From Betaproteobacteria bacterium UBA5216 (GTDB lineage: Bacteria; Pseudomonadota; Gammaproteobacteria; Burkholderiales; SG8-41): DNA of 64,000 nt. The position numbers and the translations under genes were made by a program. Location: assembly GCA_002412495.1 (NCBI GenBank), contig DHVE01000135.1:67138-131137 (forward strand), read 5' to 3'. The notes beneath the pieces are model-generated. The model worked only from the letters and a program-made list of their open reading frames with translations. It searched no databases and was not told where the DNA came from. Shown piece after piece: positions 16,823 through 25,474 of this stretch; the stretch's first letter is position 1; the number at the start of each line of letters is the position of its first letter.

Positions 16823-17785
16823 ATGTCTATGTTACGAATATTCCTGTTCACCGTCCTGCTCCACCTGACCGCCAGCTTGCATGCACAAACCTGGCCGGCC
16901 CGTACGGTGCGCGTCATCGCCCCCTTCGCGGCGGGCGGCACCGCCGATTTACTGGGGCGCATCACGTCCGGCAAACTTAGCGAAAACATGGGTCAATCGT
17001 TTATCGTCGAAAACCGCCCCGGCGCGGGCGGCGTGCTGGGTTCCGAACTGGTGGCGCGCAGCGCGCCCGATGGCTATACGCTGGTGGTGTCCGGGGTAGC
17101 ATCCCACGCAGTCGCGCCCGCGCTGTCGCCGAAATTTCCGTTTGATCCGGTGAAGGATTTCGCGCACATCGCGCTCTTTGGCGGGCCGCCGTCGGTGCTG
17201 GCGGTGCATCCGTCACTCCCCTCCCGGGATTTGAAGTCATTCATCACGTTCGCGAAATCCAAGCCGCGCGAGCTGACCTACGGCTCGCCCGGCAACGGTA
17301 CGCAGGGGCACCTGATCGCCGAGCTGTTCAAGCGCAGTGCCGGTATCGACATTCAGCACATTCCTTACAAGGGTGCGAGCGGCGCGATGGTAGATGTGAT
17401 CGCCGGACACACACACGCGATTTCCACCACGCTCACCACCGCCAGCTCGCATATCCGCACGGGACGGCTGCGCGCGCTCGCGATCAGCTCTGCCGCACGG
17501 CTGCCGGACTACGACGTGCCGACGTTTCGCGACGCAGGTTATCCTGAACTGGTGGCCACGATCTGGTTTTCGCTGTCTGGCCCCGCCGCGTTGTCACCCG
17601 AGATCGTCAATCGGCTGAACACCGAAGTGCGCCGCGTGCTGCAATTGCCGGATGTGCGAGCACGCCTGCGCCCGGAAGGCATCGAACCCGGCAACCTTGA
17701 TCCAAAAGCTTTTACGGAATTTGTCGCATCCGAAGTCAAGCGCTGGGCGCCGGTGGTCAGAGCCTCGGGTGCGAAGGCTGACTGA
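16823..17785 (+). CDS. Bug/TctC-family solute receptor
   Basis: A 320-residue periplasmic binding protein divergent from the selenoprotein module. It has a signal peptide of about 22 residues ending SLHA-QTW. The hallmarks are WPARTVRVIAPFAAGGTADLLGRI, IVENRPGAGGVLGSELVAR and SAPDGYTLVVSG. No transporter membrane subunits are nearby. Two possible ATGs lie two codons apart (16823 and 16829). It could feed or sense a substrate of the neighbouring redox genes, but that is only positional inference. Confidence 0.9.
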   Translation: MSMLRIFLFTVLLHLTASLHAQTWPARTVRVIAPFAAGGTADLLGRITSGKLSENMGQSFIVENRPGAGGVLGSELVARSAPDGYTLVVSGVASHAVAPALSPKFPFDPVKDFAHIALFGGPPSVLAVHPSLPSRDLKSFITFAKSKPRELTYGSPGNGTQGHLIAELFKRSAGIDIQHIPYKGASGAMVDVIAGHTHAISTTLTTASSHIRTGRLRALAISSAARLPDYDVPTFRDAGYPELVATIWFSLSGPAALSPEIVNRLNTEVRRVLQLPDVRARLRPEGIEPGNLDPKAFTEFVASEVKRWAPVVRASGAKAD

Positions 17786-17830
17786 GTCTAGCGTCAAGCG
17801 TCAGGCGCCGCATAGAACGCACCGACCACG

Positions 17831-18310
17831 CTACGGCTGCGCATCAATCAGGATATTTGCCAGCGCTTTCAGATCAGACGGGAGTTCCCGATTGCCTGCC
17901 GGGATGTTACTCACAGCGAACATGTGTGCGATGGCGTCCAGTGCCTGCTGGTCGGTGAGCGTCCCTGGTGCGTCGGGCGGCATCGTCTGGCGCACAAACA
18001 TGAAAAGCGCCGCGACGTTGCGTCCGGTCCATTTGCGCAGAAAGCTTGCCCGTGCGATCGCGGGTGAAGGCGGCATCTCGGGCTGGCCGGCGCCATTCAA
18101 CTGATGGCCGTGGCACATCACGCAGACGGATGCGTGGATCTCCTCACCGCGCTGGTTCTGGGCCGCCGTATAGACGCCGCTCCACACCGATATCGGCTTT
18201 ACCGGCTGTCCTGCGGCGCCCGCCGTGACGCAAGCCAGCGCAACACCGACGATCAGTGCCAATGGCCGCGAGAACACAACACACAAACCCTTTTTGAAAT
18301 TCTGTTTCAT
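17831..18310 (-). CDS. exported mono-haem cytochrome c
   Basis: A 159-residue periplasmic c-type cytochrome. It has a signal peptide (about residues 1-35, ending VTAGAAG), one haem site CVMCH near residue 65, and the downstream axial Met candidate in RQTMPPDAPGTLTDQQALDAIAHM. The MPPDAPG motif fits class I cytochromes paired with dehydrogenases. ATG 18310 follows AGAGGAGGCAGA and overlaps the stop of the upstream gene (ATGA). It is the last of three coupled genes, and probably accepts electrons from the flavoprotein at 19013-21076. Confidence 0.88.
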   Translation of the reverse strand: MKQNFKKGLCVVFSRPLALIVGVALACVTAGAAGQPVKPISVWSGVYTAAQNQRGEEIHASVCVMCHGHQLNGAGQPEMPPSPAIARASFLRKWTGRNVAALFMFVRQTMPPDAPGTLTDQQALDAIAHMFAVSNIPAGNRELPSDLKALANILIDAQP

Positions 18311-19008
18311 TCTGCCTCCTCTTCGGGCGAAACCCATGGCCGATCGATGTCGAGTTCGACTCGAACCACGATATTGGCGGTCGCATCAATGGCATTGCAG
18401 ACGGGCATGTGGCCACGTCCCGAAACCAGCATATCGTGCTGTCCTTTCGCCACCCTGACATGCACGTTTCCACTTTCGTCGGTCACGCCGCGGTAGGGAT
18501 GTATCACCACGCTGGCGCCCGCAAGCGGCCTTTGTGTTTCGCGGTCAACAACGCTGACCGTAACTTCGCACTCAGGCGCCACGACCACATAAAGCGCCAC
18601 GGGATACGCACGAGCCTCGTGTGGTGGCTCTCCGTCCCAGCCCGCAAACTTTACCGCCCACGAGTGACTACCGGCGGCTGTCGGCGCGCAGGTCTCTACC
18701 TCGGCAAAATAAAGCGCGTCCGTTCCGGGCCACACCTCGCGGTCGAGCGTAGCCGTTGCCACGCAAGCGCCACTTTGATCGTAAACGCCGAGTTCCCTGC
18801 CGCCAAGGTCACACCCGGCCCCGCAACGAGCGCCGACTAAAAAGCGCAAACGCTCCGCGGCGATCACCGCTGACGGCACGTCCCACACCGTCAGCTCTGT
18901 CGTGTGCGGTTGGCCAGCGGCGGCATAGGCACCATCGGCACTCTCGGCACTATCAGCACCGTTCTCCCTGTCAGTTTCCAACGGGCTTTCCGACTGCACG
19001 GATGCCAC
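18307..19008 (-). CDS. unknown protein with C-terminal transthyretin/CarboxypepD-like domain
   Basis: About 233 residues. The C-terminal half (VTVSVVDRETQRPLAGASVVIHPYRGVTDESGNVHVRVAKGQ) has the beta-sandwich pattern of carboxypeptidase-regulatory or transthyretin-like domains. The middle contains a CGAGCDLGG cysteine pair and other Cys residues. No signal peptide is clear. The start is uncertain: GTG 19008 follows GGAGCGAGG and lies 5 bases after the flavoprotein stop, while TTG 19074 would overlap that gene. Sandwiched between a Tat-exported flavoprotein and a cytochrome c, it is probably a subunit or scaffold of the same complex. Function unknown. Confidence 0.65.
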   Translation of the reverse strand: MASVQSESPLETDRENGADSAESADGAYAAAGQPHTTELTVWDVPSAVIAAERLRFLVGARCGAGCDLGGRELGVYDQSGACVATATLDREVWPGTDALYFAEVETCAPTAAGSHSWAVKFAGWDGEPPHEARAYPVALYVVVAPECEVTVSVVDRETQRPLAGASVVIHPYRGVTDESGNVHVRVAKGQHDMLVSGRGHMPVCNAIDATANIVVRVELDIDRPWVSPEEEAE

Positions 19009-19012
19009 GGGG

Positions 19013-21076
19013 CTAGCCTCGCTCCTGGGCAATACTGCTGCCGGCAATGTAGCCGTGTACCAGCGCCCTGCCAAGTCCGTGCTGGTTGCCCCCGCCGCTC
19101 GCCTCGCCCCCGCAGTAGAGGCCGGGGATGACCGCGCCCTGCGTGTCGATCACCTGGCCTTTGCCATTGATCCTGAGCCCGCCGTAGGAGTCGTGCCACA
19201 CCGGGCAGATGGCGGCGGCATAGTACGGCGGCTTGTCGATTTTGTGCATGGGCGCGTCCTTGCCGCGCCCGAAATCGGGGTCGGCGCCGGCGTCCACGTA
19301 CGAATTCCACTTCCGGACGGTCTCAACCAGTTGGGAAAGGGGCACACGCTGGAACTCGTGGCCTTTCTGGATGCGCTGCGCCAACTGTTCAACGGTATCG
19401 GCGCGAAAGAAATAGCCGTTGTCCGCGGTGAAAGGCGGATTAATGTCCCACCCGTCGCGATCCAGCGTGCCCTGATCGAAGATCGCCCACAGCGGCCCTG
19501 AGTGATAGTGCGGCGGCTGAGAACCCTCATTCATTGCCATGGCTGCGTCCAGGGCCGGATAACCGACGTACATCTGCTTCACAAAGCCGGGACTGCAATT
19601 GCGCCAGTCGCCCTGCACATGCTGCATCGACGGCTTCGGCGCGCCGACGCGCGGCCCGCCCGGCCACACGGGCGTCCCATAGCGCTTCGCGATATCCATT
19701 TCATTGAAGAAACGCTTGCCCACCTGATTTACTGCGATCAGGTGTTCGTACGAACTCGTGCCCAATGTAATACCGGTGGAACGGCGGAACGGGAAAGTTG
19801 GGTGACCGGGCAGCATGTCGCTGTACGAATCGCGCGTCGCGAGCCGCGGCGGAATGTGAAAACTCTGGGTCGTCCCCAGATTCTGCTGCATGCCCGCCAG
19901 CGTGGCGCCGATGCGCATGCCCGCGATGATGCCGCTTGCGTCCTGCCCGTGAGGCCCAAGCAGAGCCCAACCACTAGATACAAAGGCGGGCTCCTTGAAT
20001 GCCGGATAAAACATGCTGCGAAACTCGGGATTCGCACCGTGCCCCCCGCTACCCACCATGACCGCCCTTTTTGCCCGGATCGTAATGGTGACGCGGCGCT
20101 CGTCGACGTTGCCATTCTGCCAGTAGCTCTCCATGCGCGTCTGGGTGCCTGGCACGAAACGCGGGGTGTAACTCGCACGCACGCCAAGAACCCGCCCCGC
20201 GAACGGCTGCTCGCGGATGAGCTCGGTCATTCTGCGGCCAAGCATGAACTTCACGCCTTTCTCGCGCGCGCTAAACTCCAGTCCGCGCGCGAGTGCGGCG
20301 CCGTTCCAGACGGCGCCCGGCCCGGCCCATTTGGCAGCACTCTCCATGTAGCGCGGTGCAAAATGGCTGGAGCTTTTGCCCTGGATACCCGCGTCCTGCC
20401 GCGTAATGGTTCCCGCCTTGATATCCGTCTTGTCGCCGAGCATGAGGAAACTCGTCGCTCGTCGCGCCCGGGAAATTCCGCCTCCCGGGTGCGTACCCTG
20501 CACGCGCGTGAATCTCACATAGTTGTCCATCAGGAATTGCCGCGTGGCGGGGCAGTTGTCGGCCCAGGCACGATGCTGTTCCCGATCGTTGTAACGGTAG
20601 GGGGCGTGCGCGCCCACGTCTAGCACCGACCAGTCCGTAATGTCCTTGAACAGAAAATCGGTGTCCTCTTTCATGTCCTCCTGCTTATGCAGGGGCGGAA
20701 CCTTGAGAAAGCCCTCTTTGTCGCCCTGTCCAGCAATATCGCGCAACTGGCACGGATCGCCACCGCCGAGCGAGACCTGGCCGCCGCTGTGCAGCATCTT
20801 GCCGCCAACGTCGAAGTTCTGGTCGATCACCAGCACGTTGAGTCCTGCATCACGCGCCCGGATCGCGCAGGGCAATCCGGAACAGCCCGCGCCCACGACT
20901 AGCACATCCACTTCGTAATCCCATTGAATATCCGTGCCGCCTGTCGCCTGCGTGGCACCCGTTGCGCAACCGCCGAGCGTCGCCGCGCCAACGCCCGCCG
21001 CCACGCCGCCTTGCAGGAACTTTCGACGACCGGTTGAAGTGGTTTCTTCCCGCTCGGTGTCGCGTCTTTTAGCCAT
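19013..21076 (-). CDS. Tat-exported FAD-dependent oxidoreductase (fumarate reductase flavoprotein-like)
   Basis: A 687-residue flavoprotein. The N-terminus has a twin-arginine signal (STGRRKFLQGGVAAGVGAATLGGCATG) that also ends in a lipobox-like LGGC, so the mature protein may be a periplasmic lipoprotein. The FAD-binding motif is VDVLVVGAGCSGLPCAIRARDAG (about residues 57-79), with GGKMLHSGGQVSLGGG following. The C-terminal FAD motif is IPGLYCGGEASGGGNQHGLGRAL. This is the FAD_binding_2 / 3-ketosteroid-dehydrogenase or fumarate-reductase fold. The substrate is unknown. It is the first gene of a three-gene set with a TTR-fold protein and a cytochrome c, suggesting a periplasmic dehydrogenase. 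Confidence 0.85.
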   Translation of the reverse strand: MAKRRDTEREETTSTGRRKFLQGGVAAGVGAATLGGCATGATQATGGTDIQWDYEVDVLVVGAGCSGLPCAIRARDAGLNVLVIDQNFDVGGKMLHSGGQVSLGGGDPCQLRDIAGQGDKEGFLKVPPLHKQEDMKEDTDFLFKDITDWSVLDVGAHAPYRYNDREQHRAWADNCPATRQFLMDNYVRFTRVQGTHPGGGISRARRATSFLMLGDKTDIKAGTITRQDAGIQGKSSSHFAPRYMESAAKWAGPGAVWNGAALARGLEFSAREKGVKFMLGRRMTELIREQPFAGRVLGVRASYTPRFVPGTQTRMESYWQNGNVDERRVTITIRAKRAVMVGSGGHGANPEFRSMFYPAFKEPAFVSSGWALLGPHGQDASGIIAGMRIGATLAGMQQNLGTTQSFHIPPRLATRDSYSDMLPGHPTFPFRRSTGITLGTSSYEHLIAVNQVGKRFFNEMDIAKRYGTPVWPGGPRVGAPKPSMQHVQGDWRNCSPGFVKQMYVGYPALDAAMAMNEGSQPPHYHSGPLWAIFDQGTLDRDGWDINPPFTADNGYFFRADTVEQLAQRIQKGHEFQRVPLSQLVETVRKWNSYVDAGADPDFGRGKDAPMHKIDKPPYYAAAICPVWHDSYGGLRINGKGQVIDTQGAVIPGLYCGGEASGGGNQHGLGRALVHGYIAGSSIAQERG

Positions 21077-21228
21077 GTTTACTCTCCCTGTCGTTGAGTG
21101 AATCCGTGCGCTTTTTCGTCTTGGACGGCAAACGCGGCGGCTTGCCTTTTGCGCACCTTACCCCTGTGGGATACGCGCGGCAAGTTGATGAAATATGGAA
21201 TCCGACACCGTGTCCGGAGCGAGCCAGA

Positions 21229-21675
21229 CTATCCCGCCATTACCGGAAATCCCTCGGTGCGCTCCCATGTCAGGGTGTTGATAAACTGGCGCGTGTCGGT
21301 GCCCGCCGTGCGCGGCGTGGTTTCTATCACCAGTTCGTCGCCGTTCACCGCAAACTTTCGCACCTGGCGCGTGCCCGTCCAGGCTTCGTTCCACGACATT
21401 TCAACGTCGTGAATGACGGTATCGCCCTCGACGGTGTAGCGCCCGGAATACGCGCTGATAATCGACTTGAACAACCGCACGCGTTCTTCGTCGGTCAGCA
21501 CCTCGCCCGCAGGAGGCGCGCGCTTTTCCTCCACGGTGATCGACATCATGAAGCCGCCGGGCGTGTAAAGAATATACGCCTGCGGCAACATGTCGTTGCG
21601 CACCTCGTTGGTGTCGAGAAACCGGCGCGCATATTTCTTCAGCTTCCAGACACCTTCGATGCGATGGCTGCTCAT
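21229..21675 (-). CDS. lipocalin-like domain protein
   Basis: A 148-residue protein with the lipocalin-like pattern seen in small catabolic-cluster proteins: IEGVWKLKKYARRF at the start, AYILYTPGGFMMSITVEEKR, YSGRYTVEGDTVIHDVEMSWNEAWTGTRQVRKFAVNGDELVIET, and a final RQFINTLTWER. No signal peptide. Its ATG overlaps the stop of the DoxX-like gene (ATGA), so the pair is coupled. The ligand or reaction is unknown. Confidence 0.75.
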   Translation of the reverse strand: MSSHRIEGVWKLKKYARRFLDTNEVRNDMLPQAYILYTPGGFMMSITVEEKRAPPAGEVLTDEERVRLFKSIISAYSGRYTVEGDTVIHDVEMSWNEAWTGTRQVRKFAVNGDELVIETTPRTAGTDTRQFINTLTWERTEGFPVMAG

Positions 21676-22064
21676 GCGGGCCTCAGCACGTGCAACAACA
21701 CCAGCAACCCGCCGATCACCGCTACGTTGTTAAGCAACGCGATGCGCAGCATGTGCCGGCGCATCGGATCCTCAATCAGCCAGAAACGATGAAAGATCGC
21801 GCCGGCAATGGCCGTGAACGCAATCAAAAGCCATATGCCTATGTCGGCATGCCAGCCGCTGAGTAGCAGCCCGCATCCCGCAAATTCCATCGCGATGCCG
21901 AACCAGAACGCAAACGCCGGCAGCGGCACGCCAAAGCCCGCCATGCGCTCGATGTGGTCTTTCACCCGGCGCGGCACGCAGTTTAAGGCCCCCGCGACCA
22001 GGAACAAGGCCGCCAGCATCCATTTGCCGGCGGTAACCAGCCAAGAAGGATCTTGCGCAAACAT
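21672..22064 (-). CDS. DoxX-like membrane protein
   Basis: A 130-residue protein with four predicted helices (about 12-30, 45-65, 70-90, 103-125), starting MFAQDPSWLVTAGKWMLAALFLVAGALN. The pattern matches the DoxX family of small quinone-associated or unknown-function membrane proteins. ATG 22064 follows AAAGGGAGTTTCG; the longer open frame to 22280 overlaps the divergent oxidoreductase leader. It is coupled to the lipocalin-like gene. The specific function is not known. Confidence 0.78.
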   Translation of the reverse strand: MFAQDPSWLVTAGKWMLAALFLVAGALNCVPRRVKDHIERMAGFGVPLPAFAFWFGIAMEFAGCGLLLSGWHADIGIWLLIAFTAIAGAIFHRFWLIEDPMRRHMLRIALLNNVAVIGGLLVLLHVLRPA

Positions 22065-22233
22065 CGAAACTCCCTTTTTTATGCGATATCGTTCCCGCAT
22101 TATGCCCAAACCGGGCGCGCGCCTCGATTGTTGCCAAACCGGAAAGAACGCCGCGACAGAATGGCGCTTTTTCGATACCAGCCAAGCACCTACAATGCAC
22201 GCTGCAAAAATCAAGGAAAACCAAGGTAACCCC

Positions 22234-23283
22234 ATGAAATTCGGCATTTTTGGCGGCGCGCGCATCGGGCGCGCGGACACCCTGCACGATAGCTACGCCT
22301 ATCGCGACTTCATCGAATACGTGCTGACCGCGGAAAAAATCGGTTTCACCGGCATGTTCCTGGTCGAACACCACTTCACCGGCCAGGGCCAACTTTCGTC
22401 CTCGCTGAATCTGCTGTCGTATCTGGCGGCAAAAACCACGCGCATTCGGCTGGGCACGGGCGTGGTGGTGTTGCCTTGGCATAACCCGGTATTGCTGGCA
22501 GAACAGGTGGCTACACTCGATGTGCTTTCCGGCGGCCGCGTCGATCTGGGTATCGGCCGCGGCTACCGCAAGGAAGAATTCGCGCAGTTTTGCATTCCCA
22601 TCACCGAAGCGCAGGAGCGTTTCGAGGAATGCTTCAACCTGATGCTGAAGGCATGGGCAAGCGACGAACGTTTTTCGCACCACAGCAAGCGCTTCAATTT
22701 CGAGAACATCGTCGTCGAACCCGCGCCCGTGCAGCGCCCGCACCCGCCGATCTGGATGGCCGGCGGCAGCCCCGGCGGCATCGCTTTCATCTCCAGCAAG
22801 AATTACAACCTGATGCTGGACCAGCTCGCCACGGTGCAGCAGGTAAAAGAACGCGTCGGCATGTATCTCGACGGCTTGGAAAAAATCGGTCAGCCGCGCG
22901 ATTCCACGCGTTGCGTGGTCGCGCGCTCGGTGACTATCGTCAAAACCGAAGCCGAACGCAAGAAAGCACTCGAGCGGCGCCGGGACACTTTCAAGCGCAT
23001 CGGCGCCATCGCCGTGCACGGCACGCCGGGCGCGACCGCGCAACCGGTGAGCCAGGCCGATCCTGATCTCGCCACCGACGACAGCGCCTTGATGGGCAGC
23101 CCGCAGGAAATCGTTGACCGCATCGGCGCGCTGGCCGAAGCGGGTACGGGATACATCCTCATCACCCTGCCGTCGATTACGCCGGAATACATGCAACAAT
23201 TTGCGGAAGAAATCCTGCCGCACGTGAAGAATGTCGGTCCGGCCTTCGGGCAGGCGCCGGTGCAGCAGCAAGTGGCAGCATAG
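22234..23283 (+). CDS. LLM-class flavin-dependent monooxygenase
   Basis: A 349-residue bacterial-luciferase-like (beta/alpha)8 barrel. It begins MKFGIFGGARIG, with FTGMFLVEHHFTGQGQLSSSLNLLSYLAAKTTRIRLGTGVVVLP and GGRVDLGIGRGYRKEEFAQF typical of FMNH2-using monooxygenases. The open frame extends back to 21808, but ATG 22234 starts the conserved barrel. A flavin reductase follows 42 bases downstream and probably supplies reduced FMN. With the hydrolase and CoA-transferase it makes a catabolic cluster, but the substrate is unknown. Confidence 0.9.
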   Translation: MKFGIFGGARIGRADTLHDSYAYRDFIEYVLTAEKIGFTGMFLVEHHFTGQGQLSSSLNLLSYLAAKTTRIRLGTGVVVLPWHNPVLLAEQVATLDVLSGGRVDLGIGRGYRKEEFAQFCIPITEAQERFEECFNLMLKAWASDERFSHHSKRFNFENIVVEPAPVQRPHPPIWMAGGSPGGIAFISSKNYNLMLDQLATVQQVKERVGMYLDGLEKIGQPRDSTRCVVARSVTIVKTEAERKKALERRRDTFKRIGAIAVHGTPGATAQPVSQADPDLATDDSALMGSPQEIVDRIGALAEAGTGYILITLPSITPEYMQQFAEEILPHVKNVGPAFGQAPVQQQVAA

Positions 23284-23325
23284 TAGCTCCAGCGATCTTT
23301 TGACCGCATGTTACAGGATGCCCGC

Positions 23326-23853
23326 ATGACACCGTCGCCGGCCGCCAAGGCCAAAGCCGCGCCGCACGCCGACACGCGCACGGCGCTGCGTTCGGCGTTG
23401 GGCCGCTTCGCCACCGGCGTAACCGTGATCGCGGCGCAAACGCCGGACAGCCACGTGCATTGCATGACGGTGAATTCGTTCGCCTCGCTGTCGCTCGATC
23501 CGCCGCTGATATTGTGGACGCTGCGTTCCCGTTCAGCGCGTTATCACACGTTTTCGAAAACGCACGCGTTCTCGGTCAGCGTGCTGGCCGAGACCCAAAT
23601 CGACATCGCGCGAAAACACGCGCTGCCACCGCCCGACGGCTTTGCGCACCGCGACTGGAAATCCTATTTGGGCGGCTGTCCGATTATTGAAGGGGCATCC
23701 GCGCATTTCATTTGCAAGGGCCACACCGAGGTCAACAAAGGCGACCACGTGATCCTCATCGGCGAAGTCACCGATTTCGCCGAACATCACCATCCACCGC
23801 TGGTGTTCATGGGCGGCAAGTATTATTCGGGCTCCAGCCTAAAACCGTTGTAG
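23326..23853 (+). CDS. flavin reductase domain protein (two-component monooxygenase reductase)
   Basis: A 175-residue protein of the FMN-binding flavin reductase family. Seen are LRSALGRFATGVTVIAAQ, MTVNSFASLSLDPPLILWTL, FSVSVLAETQIDIARKH and the C-terminal HVILIGEVTDFAEHHHPPLVFMGGKYY. ATG 23326 follows ACAGGATGCCCGC; ATG 23308 is an alternative six codons upstream. Position after an LLM monooxygenase strongly suggests it feeds FMNH2 to that enzyme. Confidence 0.9.
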   Translation: MTPSPAAKAKAAPHADTRTALRSALGRFATGVTVIAAQTPDSHVHCMTVNSFASLSLDPPLILWTLRSRSARYHTFSKTHAFSVSVLAETQIDIARKHALPPPDGFAHRDWKSYLGGCPIIEGASAHFICKGHTEVNKGDHVILIGEVTDFAEHHHPPLVFMGGKYYSGSSLKPL

Positions 23854-23945
23854 CGGCAATGGCTGGCCAGCGACCGCGCCGCCATCGTAAAATCTCGCTC
23901 GAACGCTCATCGCCACGCTTCAACCACCTTTCAGGGAGAACCACC

Positions 23946-24740
23946 ATGGAATCCAGTTCCGCCACGCGCGACGGCTTTGTCAAAACCAAGGGCTATGGCC
24001 GCATTCATTACCGCGAAGCCGGCCAAGGCAGCAATCGTCCGGCGCTGATGTTGATGCATACCAACGGCGGCTCGGCGCATCAATACGAAGTCATCGCGCC
24101 GCTGCTGGCGAAACACTTCCGCGTGATTTCGTGGGACATGCCGGGCCATGGCGATTCGGATCGCATCCAGCGTCATTTCAGCATCGAGGATCACGCCAAA
24201 GCACTGGCCGCACTGATGACCGCACTCAAGATCAAGGCCGCGCATATCGGCGGCGCATCCGTGGGCGGCAGTGTCACCCTCGCCTTCGCCAGCCTGTTCC
24301 CCACGCGCACGCTGAGCGCGGTGCCGGTTGAAACGCCCTGCCGCAACTCGGACGAATGGGGCGCAAATTGGCATCACACCGAAGGTAACTTCGGCCTGCC
24401 GATGCAAACCGCCGCGCAAATAAAGGAACGCGTCGCCGTGGTGGATGCCGCGCTGGAACAGCGCTGGAACATTGACCGATGCAAGGCTGGCGCCTGGGCG
24501 ATGGTCGATGTGATGTGGGGCATTCGTGAATTCAACGCCGTGGCCGCCGCGAAAAAGATCAAAAAGCCGATGATGCTTGTGTACGGCAGAAAAGGCCCGA
24601 CTATCGCACTCAAAGATCGCCTGACCGGCGCCGCGCCCAAAGCCAAACTGGCAGTGATGGAGAACTCCGGCCACTTTCCGATGCTGGATGAACCGTCGGC
24701 GTTTGCGTCGCTCTACATCAAATTTTGCGGCGCCAAATAA
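23946..24740 (+). CDS. alpha/beta hydrolase
   Basis: A 264-residue alpha/beta-hydrolase fold protein. The nucleophile elbow is GGASVGGS (Ser near residue 102), the oxyanion/HG region is LMHTNGGSAHQYE, the acid is likely in LVYGRKGPTIALKDRL and the catalytic His is in MENSGHFPMLDEP. It resembles esterase/lactonase enzymes such as enol-lactonases, and it sits between a two-component monooxygenase and a CoA-transferase, so hydrolysis of a lactone or ester intermediate is plausible. Start ATG 23946 follows AGGGAGAACCACC. Confidence 0.87.
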   Translation: MESSSATRDGFVKTKGYGRIHYREAGQGSNRPALMLMHTNGGSAHQYEVIAPLLAKHFRVISWDMPGHGDSDRIQRHFSIEDHAKALAALMTALKIKAAHIGGASVGGSVTLAFASLFPTRTLSAVPVETPCRNSDEWGANWHHTEGNFGLPMQTAAQIKERVAVVDAALEQRWNIDRCKAGAWAMVDVMWGIREFNAVAAAKKIKKPMMLVYGRKGPTIALKDRLTGAAPKAKLAVMENSGHFPMLDEPSAFASLYIKFCGAK

Positions 24741-24764
24741 TCTTTTAAAAACATATGGTTAACT

Positions 24765-24801
24765 AACGGCGTTGGCAACTGCCAGCGCCGTTTTACTTTT
24801 T
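24765..24801 (+). terminator. strong hairpin just before the CoA-transferase start
   Basis: AACGGCGTTGGCA and TGCCAGCGCCGTT (24765-24792) form an almost fully paired stem with a tiny loop, followed by TTACTTTTT. It looks like a rho-independent terminator for the monooxygenase-hydrolase operon. Yet ATG 24803 of the CoA-transferase begins 2 bases after the T-run, which leaves no Shine-Dalgarno site. It may instead act as a leader hairpin for that gene. Confidence 0.7.
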
Positions 24802-24802
24802 C

Positions 24803-25474
24803 ATGCTAAACAAAATCATCGCCTCGCTCGATCAATCCGTCGCCGACATCCCTGACGGCGCGACCATCATGATCGGCGGCTTCGGCGATGCCGGCATGCC
24901 CGAGGGTTTGGTGCAAGCCTTGATCCGGCACCACGCCAGGCACCTCACGCTGATTTCCAACCATGCGGGGCGCGGCGAAACCGGCATCGGGCAACTCATC
25001 CGCCAAGGGCGCGTACGCAAAATGGTGTGCAGCTTCCCGCAGGCAAAGTCCGCCACCGTGCTAAGCGAATTTCTGCGCGCCGGAAAAATTGAACTGGAAC
25101 TCACGCCGCAGGGCACGCTCGCCGAACGCATTCGCGCGGGCGGCTCCGGCATCGAAGGTTTTTACACGCCCACCGGCTACGGCACCGAAATCGCCGAAGG
25201 CAAACCCACCATGACGTTCGACGGCATCGACTGCGTGTTTGAGCGGGCGTTGAAAGCCGATTTCTCGTTCGTGCGCGCGCGACGCGGCGACCGCTGGGGC
25301 AACCTGACCTACAACCAATCGTCGCGCAATTTCAATCCACCGATGGCGATGGCGGGCCGTTGCACCATCGCCGAAGTCGATGAAGTTGTCGAACTCGGCG
25401 CGATACACCCGGAACAGGTGGTAACGCCCGGCATCTTTGTGCAACGCGTGGTCAAAACGGAAAAACCCTCATGA
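24803..25474 (+). CDS. 3-oxoacid CoA-transferase subunit A (PcaI-like)
   Basis: A 223-residue alpha subunit of a type I CoA-transferase. Recognisable are IPDGATIMIGGFGDAGMPEGLVQAL, LTPQGTLAERIRAGGSGIEGFYTPTGYGT and the YNQSSRNFNPPMAMAG segment. It transfers CoA between an acyl-CoA such as succinyl-CoA and a 3-oxo acid. With pcaGH 8 kb away the likely role is 3-oxoadipate CoA-transferase (pcaI), but acetoacetate is an alternative. The stop overlaps the subunit B ATG by 4 bases. No clear ribosome binding site precedes it because a hairpin ends right before the ATG. Confidence 0.9.
   Translation: MLNKIIASLDQSVADIPDGATIMIGGFGDAGMPEGLVQALIRHHARHLTLISNHAGRGETGIGQLIRQGRVRKMVCSFPQAKSATVLSEFLRAGKIELELTPQGTLAERIRAGGSGIEGFYTPTGYGTEIAEGKPTMTFDGIDCVFERALKADFSFVRARRGDRWGNLTYNQSSRNFNPPMAMAGRCTIAEVDEVVELGAIHPEQVVTPGIFVQRVVKTEKPS

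Noticed and set aside
21772..23271. 499-codon frame on the minus strand opposite the LLM monooxygenase
   Set aside because: Shadow with His/Arg-rich unlikely composition; the plus-strand protein has clear family motifs.
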